Shown here in pieces: positions 24,564 to 36,633 of a stretch of 64,000 nucleotides of DNA. The notes beneath the pieces were generated by a model. That model worked only from the letters and a program-made list of their open reading frames with translations, searched no databases and was not told the DNA's origin. Position 1 is the first letter of the stretch. Each line of letters opens with the position of its first letter. Origin of the DNA: Kalaharituber pfeilii (taxonomy: Eukaryota; Ascomycota; Pezizomycetes; Pezizales; Pezizaceae); assembly GCA_015179045.1 (NCBI GenBank), contig WHUZ01000012.1:1-64000 (forward strand), in the 5' to 3' direction. The translations under genes and the position numbers were made by a program.

Positions 24564-25904
24564 TCACGATGTTCTATACGCCACTGCTCGGGGCTTCCCT
24601 GTCGTTGTTTGTGCCCTCGCCTCCCCCTGCACTCCCCTCCTCTGCCTGAATTCCGCCCCTGCCCCGTCCACTTCCCCAGTCCCAGAACCTGTCCCCTTGG
24701 CTGTCCCATCTGTTCTCAGCCTGTTACCCTTACCATCCACTGTCACAAAATAATCCAACATAATCGCCTCTGTCGACCCTTCCTCGTACCCTTCATCATC
24801 TGAGTCCTTATTGAAACGCATGTTCATGCCACCTTCTTCGTACGCGCTTTCGCCTTGTAGTCGGCGCCACACCCAGCCAATGGAGTAGGTTATGTGAGGC
24901 CAGGCTTGGGGGACGAAAAGGGTGGAGAGGGCAGCAAGGAAGAAGGTGAGGATGTATTTCCAGGATTGAAGGAGGAGGCTGGTGAGACGTGTGAGGGGTC
25001 CTGGGTGGTTGGTAGTGAAAGGAGAGGAGCCAAAGTTCCAGGTTTTGATGGTGACGGTGCAGGAGCCGGACGAAAGGGAGGAAAAGTCGACTTGGAAAGC
25101 TACGCGCTTGTCATTGCCGAGCACGCTTTTCCGCCCAGAAAACTGGCGGTCCCATAGGCTTGTTAGAGTCAGGTTGTGATAAGCCAATACTAGAGTCAGT
25201 TCTTGGCGGCCCTTGCTAGGTCCTGCTGCTACTTTTACCTCCGCATCGAGATCGAACCAAGCTGAGTTTGGGCCAAACGAATAACTTGCTTTCGACTTCT
25301 GTGCATCAAATTCTCCAGCATCTATTGAAGGGAGTCCATTCTCAATAGGCGAACTTAACGTAGTCCTGAAGGGACCTGTATTGCCAACTTGATCCGCTAA
25401 AAAGGGTTTACCATTCAGCCTTAGACCATAATCATTGGATGAGACTTCGCCTAGTACTAGTGGAAGCTCTAGGTAGAATAACTTTACAATTATATGTATG
25501 TCAGCTTAGCTACCTCACAACAGCCTCCATAGGGTACTGTTGCACATACGAACTTTGGGTGATCAGGGACACTCCACGGACTCTTCCTCTTGACTCCTGT
25601 GACTTCCTCCATCCCACCTATCAAGGCATCGTGGCAATCGTTTCCGCACGGAATGCTAAAATACGCGCGGGCTTTGTTGAGCTGGGAGGTGTGGAATTCG
25701 TCTATGCACAGTTTGAGATGTCAGTCGAACCTTAGCTAGGTTGTAGAGAGACTCACTGGCAGTATTTAACGTGTAAGATGTTGCATTTTCATCAAATTTA
25801 GGAAATATACTGTCCACTGTTCTCACGAATGCAGAGACATGTTGAAATACTGATGAAAAGTGAAGGCATGCAAGTACTGTGACCTTGCTGAGGTGAAGTG
25901 GCAT
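24564..25904 (-). CDS. Unassigned secreted/ER type I membrane protein
   Basis: I do not recognise the family. Three exons (25904-25757, 25701-25550, 25481-24564) join without a phase error to 405 residues; the second intron has a perfect GTATGT donor and an AAAG acceptor. Residues about 6-24 look like a signal peptide (VTVLACLHFSSVFQHVSA). A luminal part follows with potential N-glycosylation (NAT, NLT) and paired cysteines (SIPCGNDCHDALIGG). A single hydrophobic span near residues 310-335 (YILTFFLAALSTLFVP) precedes a short cytosolic tail with an acidic patch (NKDSDDEGYEEGSTE). The tail end is Gly/Arg-rich. Intact and well spliced, so probably a real gene; function unknown. Confidence 0.7.
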
Positions 25905-26229
25905 CCTGACGTAGACCAGTTGGTAGCTGCTTTTTATTGTAATCGGTGGACTGTGTTGAAGAGCCTGGCTAGACTTGAATCTGCCCTGTCAGATTGTCTG
26001 AACCTGGGCCTGATGATCTTGGCAAAGGCCATTGATTCGTTCATCACTCTGCATAACAATATTTGCATTCTACATTGCTAATTGACTTGCAATAGGTCAC
26101 CCCAAATCAGGCCGTAATCCTCCTGTCCGGAAATTGTGTTTGACGCATTGCACCGTAATCCTCCTGCCCGGAATTTTTTCAACGCATCGCTCACACCTAT
26201 ATCCCTCCATGCGATACTCGTACCCTACA
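25905..26229. other. Spacer with a 39-base-spaced direct repeat
   Basis: Two copies of CCGTAATCCTCCTG(T/C)CCGGAA near 26112 and 26151, followed by Cys-rich low-value ORFs. Borders the foldback repeat to the right. Confidence 0.45.
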
Positions 26230-27140
26230 TGACTCGTATAACAGTTCATTTCATAGCTCGCCCCATGGTTCTCTCTCAACGATTTGATCCATTGCTCGCT
26301 TCATAGCTCAAACCTATACACCCTCTGAGAGCTTAATTCATAATTCACTCTAATCTCCACAGCTTGATCCACAGTCTCTTCGACAGCTTAGCCCATAGCT
26401 TTTTTGATAGCCCTGTCTATGGTTTATGATACTCTAATCTCCACAGTTCAACCCACAGGTCCCTTGATGGCTCAATCTATGGGTTCTTTGACAGCCCAAC
26501 CCAGCTTACTTCGGCAGCTCATTTGACAGCTCATCCATGGCTTGTGTAATATCTCAGTTTATGATTCACTCTAATTTCCATACCGCAATTCATAGGACCT
26601 TTGGTGGCTCAACCTATGGATTGTTTGACAGCTCAGCCCATAAAGGTTTGAATATTGCTGCCTAGGAGATAATGGCCTTCTTAGTGTGCAATGAATGTAA
26701 TTAGTTCGTCTAGAATATGAATATAGATTGCATGCTTCCTTCTGAGTAGTATTTCATATATCAAATACTATATCAGTTTCATTGTACTGTATTATAATTG
26801 CACTGGCCAGCTTTATTCCTGCAAATTTTTATCTCCAAATATCTACTTCTATTAAATTAACAATTTTTGAGGTCAATATCTGCTTTTCAAGCTAGGATGC
26901 TCTTCGAGCAGCTATACAAGAGACAGCAGTCAAAAAGAAATTTTGGTTTATAACTGTCAGTAAGAATTCTAAGAATCAGAATTGTCGATACAAATCCACA
27001 ACATGCAAATGGCAATTCTACGCTGCTCTTACTTTGTCAGACGATATTGTAATTTCTTTTTAAAAAGAAGGCAGAGCTACTCTCATCTTGACATCAGCAA
27101 GTCTTAGACAGGTATGGTGTAGCTCTGCATTTTTAATTAC

Positions 27141-27796
27141 TGTTACGGCTAAGGTAAGACTTACGGAGTCGGTTCCGGAAGCACCGCCAGAGACGTATGC
27201 TAAAGATGTGACTGATCACCACTAGGCAACGTCCACTGGTAAACGGCGGTTGCCTACAGAAGTGTGTGTTGAAGTTGCACATGGCCTACCAATATGCGCA
27301 CATGCATCACAGACCTTCCTGATGCATGTTTCTATTACGTTCACGCCTTTCCGGCTACCGCAGACCTTCTTAATGCATGCCTCCATTACGTTCACGCCTT
27401 TCCGGCTACCGCAGACCTTTCTAATGCATGCCTCCATTACGTCCACGCCTTTCCAGCTACCGCGGACCTTCCTAATGCATGCTTCTATTACGTTCACGCC
27501 TTTCCTGCTATTACGGACCTTCCTGATGCGTGTTTTCTATTACGTTTCTCTGCCTGTATGCCTTAGCATGTTTATCGTCATGTTACTGTCAATTGACTAG
27601 TCATGTATGACGGCCGGAAGTCTATATAAACGAGCTGAACAGTTAGCTAGAAGGAAATCAAGACACAAGCAGTGTTCTAAGTTGAACTCTCACTTAACGC
27701 TCTCGCGTAACCTTTTGTCGTCCGCTTCGCTGCCTTCGTGAACCCGGAGTCGCCTCAAGAGTCACTCTCACGAGCCCAGCGACGCCTACGCTAACA
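27141..27796 (+). mobile_element. Solo LTR of a retrotransposon with 5-bp target-site duplication
   Basis: 656 bases beginning TGTTACGG and ending GCTAACA, i.e. TG...CA termini within the inverted pair TGTTA/TAACA. Flanked by the direct repeat ATTAC on each side (27136-27140 and 27797-27801), the target-site duplication. A TATA box (CTATATAAACGAGC) lies at about 27622, placing the U3/R border there, with an R-U5 of about 140 bases. No primer-binding site or coding region is present, so the internal part was lost by LTR-LTR recombination. Strand given from the TATA box. Copia or Gypsy cannot be decided. Confidence 0.9.
27320..27545 (+). repeat. 51-bp tandem repeat inside the LTR U3 region
   Basis: About 4.4 copies of a 51-base unit (core TAATGCATGCCTCCATTACG, then CACGCCTTTCCGGCTACCGC). 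Such U3 repeats often act as transcription-factor binding clusters in fungal LTRs. Here they lie 80-300 bases upstream of the TATA box. Confidence 0.85.
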
Positions 27797-28260
27797 ATTA
27801 CAATATCGTGATAGGAGCAGCATAGCCTTGTCATTATTGCATGTTGTAAATTTGCATCGATAATCTCGATTTTTAGAATTCTTACTCACAGTTATAAACC
27901 AAAATTTCTCTTTAGCTGCTGCTTCTTGTATAGGAGCTCGAAGAGCATCCCAGCTTGAAAAGCAGATATGACCTCATGAGTGGGATAAAAATTCGCAGGA
28001 ATAAAGCTAGCTGGTACAATCATGATACAGTACAATGATAGATGTAGTATTTGACATAGAAGCGTGCACTTTATATTCATATTCTAATTATATTCATTGA
28101 ACGCAAAGAAGGCTACTATCTCCTAGGCAGCAATAGTCAGAACTTTCATGGACTGAGCTGTTAAAACATCCAGCTGTTGAGAGAGAACGATGAGGCGAGC
28201 TATGAAGTGAGCTGTGAAATGAGCAATAAGGGAGCGAGTGATTAGCAATGTAAAATGCAA

Positions 28261-28551
28261 TATTGTTGAGTATTAGCAGAGGGAATCACTGCAGAGAGTG
28301 AGTGTGTGAGACCGCGCAGAAGGTGAAACTTGATGCTATGAGCGTGGCTTTGGAGGCCGATTGGAATCATTCAAAGAAAGCAATGTGATATGTAGGGCAG
28401 TACATACTGCGTGAACACGATATTCATTCTAATATTGCTGATGTTTCTCGCTTGCATCTATGGCCGTACTTGCAATGTTACATAACTATTAGGACTGAAG
28501 GCCAAATGAAGTTCACAAATCCTTCCAAGCACAAACAAACACACAAACAAA

Positions 28552-28582
<31 letters not shown>

Positions 28583-29028
28583 GACAGACAAGCAAATACA
28601 GGTTGAATAAGAATACACAGTCTGATGTCAATGACAAGCTCATAAGATTGAAGTGACCGAAAAGCAATACTCGTGTACATCAAGAAAACAAAACAAAAAA
28701 CAAATAACACCTAAACACCGTCCGTTTATTGTACAATCATCAAACACACTAGTTGTGGATCCTATAAAGCCTTGCCTCCTCTATAGAAAGGATCCTCCCA
28801 TTCCGCCACATGCTTCTCACGAGGATTTCCACCATGGATGAAATATCTGTTATATTTGGCGGCGCTCCGATATAGATATGTTTTCTAGAACGAGCATGTT
28901 CGCTAATTGCATTTTGTTACATCGTCATGTGTGATCAAGCGTAGGCTCCATCCCCATTAGCCGTACTAAACTCTCTGTGGAATGTTGTGGTCAAGGCATA
29001 TGAAGAAGTTGCATCACGGAGAATTTCA
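28261..29028. other. Spacer with a 27-A homopolymer, downstream of NUP42
   Basis: A run of about 27 A residues at 28549-28575, preceded by ACAAACAAACACACAAAC microsatellite sequence. It generates poly-Phe ORFs on the minus strand that are not genes. The rest contains the NUP42 3' region. Confidence 0.55.
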
Positions 29029-31044
29029 TTATCGGCACATCTCCTGTGAAGGCGGTACCAGTGGTATCTTGCCCAAGACAAATTCTGGGGCTTGGAAGGC
29101 TGCAATCTCTTCAGAGGTATATTTGATTGGAGGGTCATCCCATTTCCCACCACCTACACCTCCAGATGGAACAGTCGCCTGCTCTGCAGGTTTAGAACTT
29201 AATAGGTTACCAAAAGCTGAAAATGCATTTGCTCCGGTATTGGCAGGCTGTTGAGCTTGCCCAAAAACCGTGGCACCAAATGCATTCTGAGGAGATTGTG
29301 AGACTGGAACTTGATTATTGAGTGCAATTCCAGGCTGCCCAAAGGGTCCTGATGCCCCAGTTGAGCCGAAGGTACCAGATTTCGGTTGGGAGAATGTATT
29401 TGCAGTTTGTGGTTGCTGGGGACTCGCAAATGTATTTACAGGTGCGAATACAGAGGGTGCATCAGGTTTTGAAAATGCAGATTGCGCTCCTGCACCAAAT
29501 GGACTAGAAGTCTGCGCAGACTGTTTTGGCTGGCCGAATGCAGATACTCCAAAAGTGGGTGCACCAAATGCTGGCGCAGAAGTTTGGGTTTGCGATTGAG
29601 TAGCCCCAAATGCAGAGGTTGTTGGTGTGGAAGAAAACGCCGTTTGTCCAAATGCTGGCTGGCCAAACGCTGGTGCCGTTGTTGAACTCCCAAATGTGGT
29701 CTGTCCAAAGGCCGGCTGGCCAAATGCTGGTTGACCAAAGGCCGGTTTTCCGAAGGTTGGTGCTGTAGACGACTGCCCAAATCCCGAAGTTGGGCCACTT
29801 AAGCCTAATGACGGTTGTCCAAAAGCTGGAGTAGTGGTTGGTTTGGGAGCAAATGCAGAGGGAGTCCCAAACGCCGAGGTTGACTGCCCAAAGGCTGATG
29901 GTGCACCAAAAGCAGATGTTGGTGCACTGAATGCGTTGGTAGTTGCAGTTGTCGGTGCTCCAAAAGCTGATGTCGTAGATGGCGCTCCGAAAGCTGGCGT
30001 AGAAGGCGGGGCCCCAAATGCTGATGTGGCAGATGGTGCGCCAAATGCTGAAGTTGTCGACATCGTTCCAAACGCGGAGGTGGGCGCACCTGGTTTAGCG
30101 AGCGACGACTATAACGCATGAATTATCAACTTCATATCGCAATAAACAATGCTAGCCAGTATTTGCATTTATATATGAGAATTCTACATACTGTAGTTGA
30201 ACCTGGAGGCTGACCATAGCGATAATGCTCCTTTGTTTTGCCCGCCTCTGTCATGAAGGCGACAGCGCCTGATATATTACTGAGAATATTGTTTACTTGC
30301 GTATCGATTGCGCTTTCCAGTTGCGCAGCTTCAGTGTGCTATTTTCCATTTGAAAATCAATGAGTGTCATGGAGCGGAATAAGTAATGGACATGGACACG
30401 TACGAATTGAACTCCCATCCCGGTTGCATTCAGCTCCCAGGCTCTAAAACGAAGTTCTTCTGGCGACACATCCTTCCCATCGATAAGTTGAACTGGAGGG
30501 TTTTTTCCCGGAGCGTAGCTGGACAATTTCCATAGCGGTCTCTCCTTAGTCAGGTCTGTTTGTATTGTATCTGGAGATACAGTAAAGCTGTCGAACAAGC
30601 TCATTGTGTTAGATCAATAGTCTGAACTTCTCTACCCGGGACGATTTCTCCAGAGGCCCAAATGACTCGGCGCGGTGGGGGCAGACACGACGGATAAAAG
30701 GCACAAAGTCCTGGGCAGTGAAGAATCTAAAATCTGTGGGAACGTTTGCTTCGCTGGTAGGGTGTGAAACGTACCCTTCGAATTCGTTTCCTGGTTGATT
30801 TCCAAAACCTGTCCACTAGTTAGCGGTGAGAAAGTTTGACAGTTCGATTAGAGCAATGGTATCTGAGGTGTCAATGCAAGCCGCACGGTGCTCATTAACA
30901 GGGCCAATAAAACAGCCCGAGGGCGGGGGAGGGGGCCATCATACTAGAGTTTTGACTGAATCCCGCCTGACCAATGGGGTGCTCAAATTTGCATGCATTT
31001 CCATACGCGCATCTGCCCTGTTGAAAGTAGCGACAGACAGTCAT
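29029..31044 (-). CDS. NUP42: NUP42-like FG nucleoporin with CCCH zinc finger
   Basis: Peripheral nucleoporin on the cytoplasmic face of the pore, acting in mRNA export with Gle1/Dbp5. Five exons: 31044-30945, 30808-30775 (34 nt), 30599-30404, 30338-30192, 30108-29029, in frame for 518 residues. Exon 1 encodes a CCCH finger at the extreme N-terminus, VCRYFQQGRCAYGNACKFEH (C-x7-C-x5-C-x3-H). A Nup42/Amo1-type block follows (DLTKERPLWKLSSYAPG; AQLESAIDTQVNNILSN). Then come about 250 residues rich in AFGAP, AFGQ and other FG repeats, and a conserved C-terminus (KYTSEEIAAFQAPEFVLGKI, ending PPSQEMC) that in the family binds Gle1. The intron before exon 3 uses an ATGAG acceptor with CTAAC branch site 10 bases upstream. 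The ATG at 30604 is inside that intron, not the true start. Confidence 0.88.
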
Positions 31045-33477
31045 CAAGAATCAGGTCACGCAGGTCAGAAGTATAGATGAATAAGATGGTGTAAATATTC
31101 TGATCGAATTCGCTTTGAGCTTCGATGTAAGTTGAAAATTAGGATGGAGAACTGCTCGTGGAGATCCTGTCACGGGATACCGTGGTTAGTAGTGCGCTAG
31201 TGCCCAGCCTTGACTCCTAAGTGTAGCATCTCTTGGCTTACGCATACGATGCCACGGGACCAGCATCAGCGTGAGCGTTGCTCTCATCTAGAAGACAGGA
31301 TCAATATTATTTTTTTTTTTTGTTGGCCAAATATAAAAACAACGCACTTATGCCAGTTCCGGTGGTTACCTTTCCTGTGCAACCAAAAGTTTTATGCATT
31401 GGTGGTTCTCACAAAAATTGTGTATAAAAAATAGTAAGACATTACTTTCAATCATCAGCCCAATTATATACGAAGTCGATAGAAAACCTCCTTATCTCTA
31501 GCCAGCAAAGATTCTTCCGTGCCAGTGTGAAACAAGCTGGGCCACTACTATCCCTCAAAAAAGTCGAGAATCAAGCAAAAACAAGCAATTCACACAGGAA
31601 CTTAAGAAGGAAAGGCAAAAGAAAAGGGAAAACACCAATCAACGCCTCTATCAACAGAAGACTCTCCCATACTGGCAGTCTCGAATCAGACTACCCACTA
31701 CTGGTGAGCTACCGGCCAATTGCATTGGGTTTCGATGAAAGAAGGCGGAGGAAATGAGGAAACAAGACATGCTTTAGTTACTTTAGTAGTCTCAAATCAT
31801 GTATGCTTATGGGAGGGCTCGAGACTGACCTCAACTTTGTAAACGTTAGCCTTTCTAGAGCTTGAAGCAATTTTTGATATTGAAGTCTCAAATTGACAGC
31901 TCTTTTTTTAATATATATATAATACCTACTTACACAGAATTGCTACGAGATTTACCCAGAATAAATACAGTACACAAGCAGTAACTGGCCTCCCGACCGG
32001 GAGACTCTCCATACCACCACGCTCCTACTCCCATATCTCTCCACTGCTGGGGTTCCATCAGGCTGTATCATGGACAGAGATCCTTGAGTTGAGAGAGGAC
32101 CCCACTCGCTTCGCTCGTAAGTACAGTACATGGGACTATGCAGTATAAGGAAAAGCGAGATGTACACACTCCGACTTGCACCTCTTTTTTCGGCACTGTT
32201 CCAGAAATCACTAAGAAATTCAATAAAGAAGCTAGAAAATTGCAAGAAAATTAGTAGACCGCATGAATGGGCATCAGAGAATCTAAATCCTTTCTCAAAT
32301 TAAAAAAAGGAGTACTTTCGGAGTTGTTGTGTTTTCTCAAGAGGTGCCCTCTCGGATGCATGTCTTGTGACTCCAAAGCTTGGTAAATACTGCATAGTCC
32401 CGAAGACTTTTTGCCTACATACGCACTGTAAAAAACAAAAGAAAAAACAAAAAACAGTGATGACTAGTATTACCTAATTCGGAATTGACTGATTGGGAAA
32501 GAGAGTCTCATGCCAAGACCCTGTGGAAAGATGTAATTAGCTTTGAGAGGAGCTTTTCCAGGGGGAAGAACGAGGAAAATCGAGGAGATAGGAAAGAAGG
32601 TGAAGTGCTCCAGATTTACAGGAAGACTTGCTCATCTGCTTACTTAGCTCTTGACTTTTCTATGCCCTCGAACAGATGTACATCATATGGCAATCAGTCT
32701 CGAACCAATGACAAACATGTCCATGACCGTGTGTACCTGTGCCGGGGGCGTGCAAGAAGGTCTGCGCATGCTGGCCAATTGCTCTTCTCTGCTATGGGAG
32801 CGCCAGTCTCGAACCCAGGAAGGCCATTCGGAACCAAATTCCTTCATATTTATATCCAGAAAAAGTCCCCAATTACAGCAGAGTGTGACTCTTCTCTCGT
32901 CCAGTTTGCCCCCAGCCTATATTTACTTGTGCAGAGCATTGTGCAGAGCATTGTGCAGAGCATTGTGCGGAAAAGAATTAAGAGGGAAAAAAAAAAAAAT
33001 CAGAGAGGTATACCTTGGGACTGGAGGCTGCTGCGGATCGAGTGAGTATACTTTTTAGTTTCAGAAGTGAGTTAAATTTGCAGGTTCAAGTCCACTCGTC
33101 GACCTCGTAAACGTATAAACGCAAATCTTGATCCTTAACCACTTAATTCATAAAGGGTTGGGATCTGAAACCTCATCAAACAAATTGAAAAATCAATCCT
33201 GCATTTGTTCGTCCGCTGCTGACGTTGTGGATACCTATGTTTGTCCTTGCCGAGTCGAATGGAACAAAGCGAAGTAGAGCTAGTCTCGTACACGATGACT
33301 AAGATGTACTGTATCTTGTCGTGACTATGATATCCGGCACTAGCGCCGGCTCGAAATGACTAGTCAGCGCCAGTGACGCGTGTCATTCGATTCGACGCCC
33401 AATCGTGTCGCGCTCGACGCGTCGCCCGGCGACAGCTCCGCCGTTGCATCACCAGTGCAGTGCACCCAACCCGCCCA
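31045..33477. other. 2.4-kb spacer between divergent NUP42 and DPB2
   Basis: No conserved gene. Holds an A/T-rich region with TATATATATAATA near 31911 and a triplicated 12-mer at 32929-32964. Three GTTCGAGACTG-like boxes on the minus strand (near 31665, 32695, 32812) resemble tRNA box B, but no cloverleaf can be built. Both promoters should lie near the ends. Confidence 0.4.
32929..32964. repeat. 12-bp tandem repeat, three copies
   Basis: GTGCAGAGCATT repeated three times without mismatch, with a partial fourth copy. Confidence 0.85.
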
Positions 33478-35979
33478 ATGGACACAACTCACGACCATAT
33501 CGCTAATCCTGCTGCCCCCATTGATTGCCCCCCTCCCCCTCCCCGCAATCCTAGCTGCACTCTATACCTTGCAACTTCAAAGGCAACACAAGACACCCCT
33601 TCACGCTCACCTGCTCGCGTCCCCGCAATGCCCCTTGACAAAGGCAAAGCCCGGCAGCGGGATACCAGCGCCAGCACCACCGCCCCCCTCTTCCGCCGTA
33701 ATCTCCCCCTGCAAGCCGCTGTCCCGACCTCCTCCTCCGCCGCCCTCACCTCTGACCCCTTCGTCCCTCTCTCCAGCTCCTCGATCCCGCACCGGCCGCG
33801 GCCGCCTCCTGCTGCAATCCCGACCACCAAACCCGCAGCACCCCGCATCCTCGCCGCCGACATCCCTCCATCCGCCCTCCGCCCGCTTGCCTTCCGCATC
33901 TTCACCAAGAAGCACAATCTTACCCTCAAATCCGACGCCCTTGCGCTCCTCTGCACCTTCATCGGTCGCCGCTGCGGCTCCGAATGGCGCGACTCAGGGT
34001 CTGGAGAAAAGCTCCTCGACGAGATTGCCCGTATTTGGAAACGCAATGAGGGACCGGCAGGAATCCTCGTCGACGGAGGAGACGCACTCAAGAGCGTTTT
34101 GAAGGGGTTGGAAGTCCCGAATGCAGGCGGCGGGAAGGGTGTGGGCGCGAACTTGCTAACTAGGCAGCAGAGCTTCGATGTGAATTTGGGGTTACCGGAC
34201 GGGGTGATGGATGATGGTGGGGACACACAAATGAGCAGTGATGGGCCGACGCGGGATATTGCGACGCAGGATATATTAGGTCCGAGTGCAGCGGAGGGTG
34301 TAATAGATCCACGGAAATACCTCAGGGTTGTCGATGCGTTCAGGCAACCAAAATGGGTGTATAACCCTTCCAAAAAGCATTTTGAACGGTATTCACTCCT
34401 AAAAACCAGTTATTAATTTCGGTTACTCACACTGGACTACAGAGGCGCAAAACCAAGCTTACTGCCCCCACCTCAAACCAAAACACAGCTATTCAAACAA
34501 CGCTACCATCTCCTCCACCAGCGCCTTCTCCGCAACGACTCCTTCCTCCCTCCTACCTTCTCCAAATCCCGCGCGTCCAACTCCAACACACCCACCCACT
34601 ATACCCTGACCCCCATCTCGCACCTCCTCGGCCAATCCTCCTCCACCACCTTCCTCCTCTTTGGCCTTCTCACCATTTCACCCTCGGGCATACTCAATCT
34701 CGTCGACCCTACTGGTAGCATCCATTTGGACCTTACATACGCAACCCCCGTCCCCCAAGACGGCTCCTATTTCACACCTGGATGCTTTGTTGTCGTTGAC
34801 GGTACCTACACCGAGGACCCTTCCAAATTCACCGTCCTGACTATCGGCCATCCGCCCTGCGAACGCCGCGAACACTCCGCCGAAGTCTTCGGCCACATCG
34901 ATTTCCTAGGCACCGGCGTCACACTGGACCCCCACTCAGCCCAAAACAAAGCCTTTCGAAAAATCGAGCACTCTAGTCTCGGCGATAAAAAGTTCTTGTT
35001 CCTGTCCGACGTCGAGCTCGACGTCGACCGCACTTTCAAAGCACTCAGGGCCGTATTCAACACATACGTCGATACCCCACCTCTCGTATGCGTACTCATG
35101 GGCAACTTCATTCGGATTCCCTTCGGGGGCTCAACAATCGGACTGCAGTCCAAGTCAAACTCCTCTACCACATCCACCTCCTCTGACACAACCGGCACTC
35201 AGGGCTCCCTCACCTACAAAGACCACTTCGACGCCCTTGCCTCCCTCCTCTCCGACTTTCCCTCCCTTCTCCATTCCACCACCTTCGTTTTCGTTCCCGG
35301 CGACCACGATCCTTTCTCCGCTAGCTTCTCCGGCGGGCGCTCTGGCCTGCTCCCTCGAGAACCAGTGCCCGAATACTTCGTCAATCGTGTCAAGCGGGTT
35401 CTCGCCTCCGGCTCCTCTGCAGCCACAAATACCACCACAGACCCAGAAACTCGAGGTGGCATCTGGACCTCAAACCCCTGCCGCATCAATTACTTCAGCC
35501 AAGACATTGTTGTTTTGCGCGACGACGCCAGGGCACGCCTCGGCCGACACGCCTTACGCTTCCGTAAGCCTGGCGCCGAAGCCGACAACCCTTCCTCCCC
35601 CCCCGACCCTGAGTCCATGGACTTGGACCACGACCATCCAACCCCTACTCCCCCACCTTCAACCGAACCTCCTATCCCAACAGAAATCCTCCAAGCCCGC
35701 AAACTCACAAAGACGATCCTCGACCAAGCGCACTTGTCCCCACACCCCCTCAGCATCCGTCCGCTGCTATGGGACTTTTCGCATACGCTATCTCTGTATC
35801 CACTCCCACACACCTTGGTCCTCGCGGACCCAAGCACGCCGCCGTTCGCGGTCACTTACGAGGGATGTCATGTGCTTAATCCGGGGAAATTGGTGGATGG
35901 TATAAGGGGGAGATCGGCAAGATGGGTAGAGTATGGCGGGGGGGAGGGGAGGGGGGTGGTGAGGGAGGCGGGGATTTAG
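33478..35979 (+). CDS. DPB2: DNA polymerase epsilon subunit B
   Basis: Second-largest subunit of leading-strand polymerase epsilon; links the polymerase to CMG helicase/GINS. Two exons (33478-34388, 34443-35979) give 815 residues. N-terminal helical domain visible from PPSALRPLAFRIFTKKHNLT through EIARIWKR. A short linker ends WVYNPSKKHFER at the intron. An OB-fold region follows (PISHLLGQSSSTTFLLFGLL; TISPSGILNLVDPTGSI; DGSYFTPGCFVVVDGTY), then the inactive calcineurin-like phosphoesterase domain (KFLFLSDVELDV; VLMGNFIRIPF; FVFVPGDHDPFS; NPCRINYFSQDIVVLRDDAR). An acidic, proline-rich insert lies near 35580-35690. Start at ATG 33478 is provisional; ATG 33628 (MPLDKGKARQ) is possible because the first 50 residues are proline-rich and unconserved. 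GC-rich coding sequence, intact. Confidence 0.95.
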
Positions 35980-36633
35980 GATGAATTGATATGGGACAGT
36001 CAGGGGTTCGGATTGGGGATTCAAGCCGTATTTTTTCCTTTCTTGTGTTTTATGTTGTTTAAGGGTGAGTAATAGTGGTTCGGGGTGAGGCACGTGTAAG
36101 GGAGGGGGGAGGGGAGTGGTATTGGTTCCCGAGGAATAAGGTACTGTGACTCATCCCAAAGTTTGGTTTGGCTATGACTAGGGACGTCCTATTTAGGAAG
36201 GCACTTTTCACTTCGTGTATATTTATTTTGCGGTATTGTTTATATCCTGTATGTTTACGTTTGTCTTCACGAGGAGTAAGAATAGAGGTAATTGAACGGC
36301 CCATCGGCACGCCCCCACACTATTTGGCCTATTTTAAATCTTCTTTCATTCCCACCTCTCCTCATTCTAGATTACAGTTCTGTGCTTGTACTCGCATTCA
36401 ATTGTCTCCTCCTGAGCTCTGCTAAAAACTGGACTCCGATTGGCCGCTCTAGCTGGTTCCAATAGCTCTAACTGATCCAGTAGGTCCCGGTCTCCCGCCG
36501 TCCCAATCCAATCCTGATCTTCCCCTTCTCTCCTCGCTTGCCGAATCAGCATACCTGTGTGCTAACCTCTTATATCTCAAGTCCAACCCACTCGCATCCC
36601 CCAATTATTCACCCACCCTCCACCCTGCCTATC
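35980..36633. other. Spacer, DPB2 to RidA-family gene
   Basis: No gene seen. G-rich just after DPB2, then AT-rich, then C-rich leader sequence just before the ATG at 36634. Confidence 0.5.

Larger units (their letters stand above)
26230..28260. mobile_element. Diverged foldback inverted-repeat element, interrupted by a solo LTR
   Basis: Left arm about 26230-27055 and right arm about 27797-28260 are inverted copies. Matching pairs include CATTTCATAGCTCG at 26238 (in reverse at about 28195), TATTGCTGCCTAGGAGAT at 26653 (reverse at 28117), TCTGCTTTTCAAGCT at 26880 (reverse at about 27953) and CGATATTGTAAT at 27042 (reverse at 27800). The arms differ by many substitutions and by an indel-rich block at 26290-26640, which holds a GACAGCTCAACCCAT-type motif in several drifting copies. 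No transposase frame lies between the arms, so this is a non-autonomous foldback or MITE-like element. The LTR at 27141-27796 was inserted into its loop. Confidence 0.75.

Noticed and set aside
28458..28710. Minus-strand ORFs with poly-phenylalanine
   Set aside because: They are translations of a 27-base A homopolymer and its flanks.
31640..32830. Three GTTCGAGACTG boxes suggestive of tRNA genes or SINEs
   Set aside because: T-stem pairing fails and no acceptor or anticodon arm can be found at normal distance.
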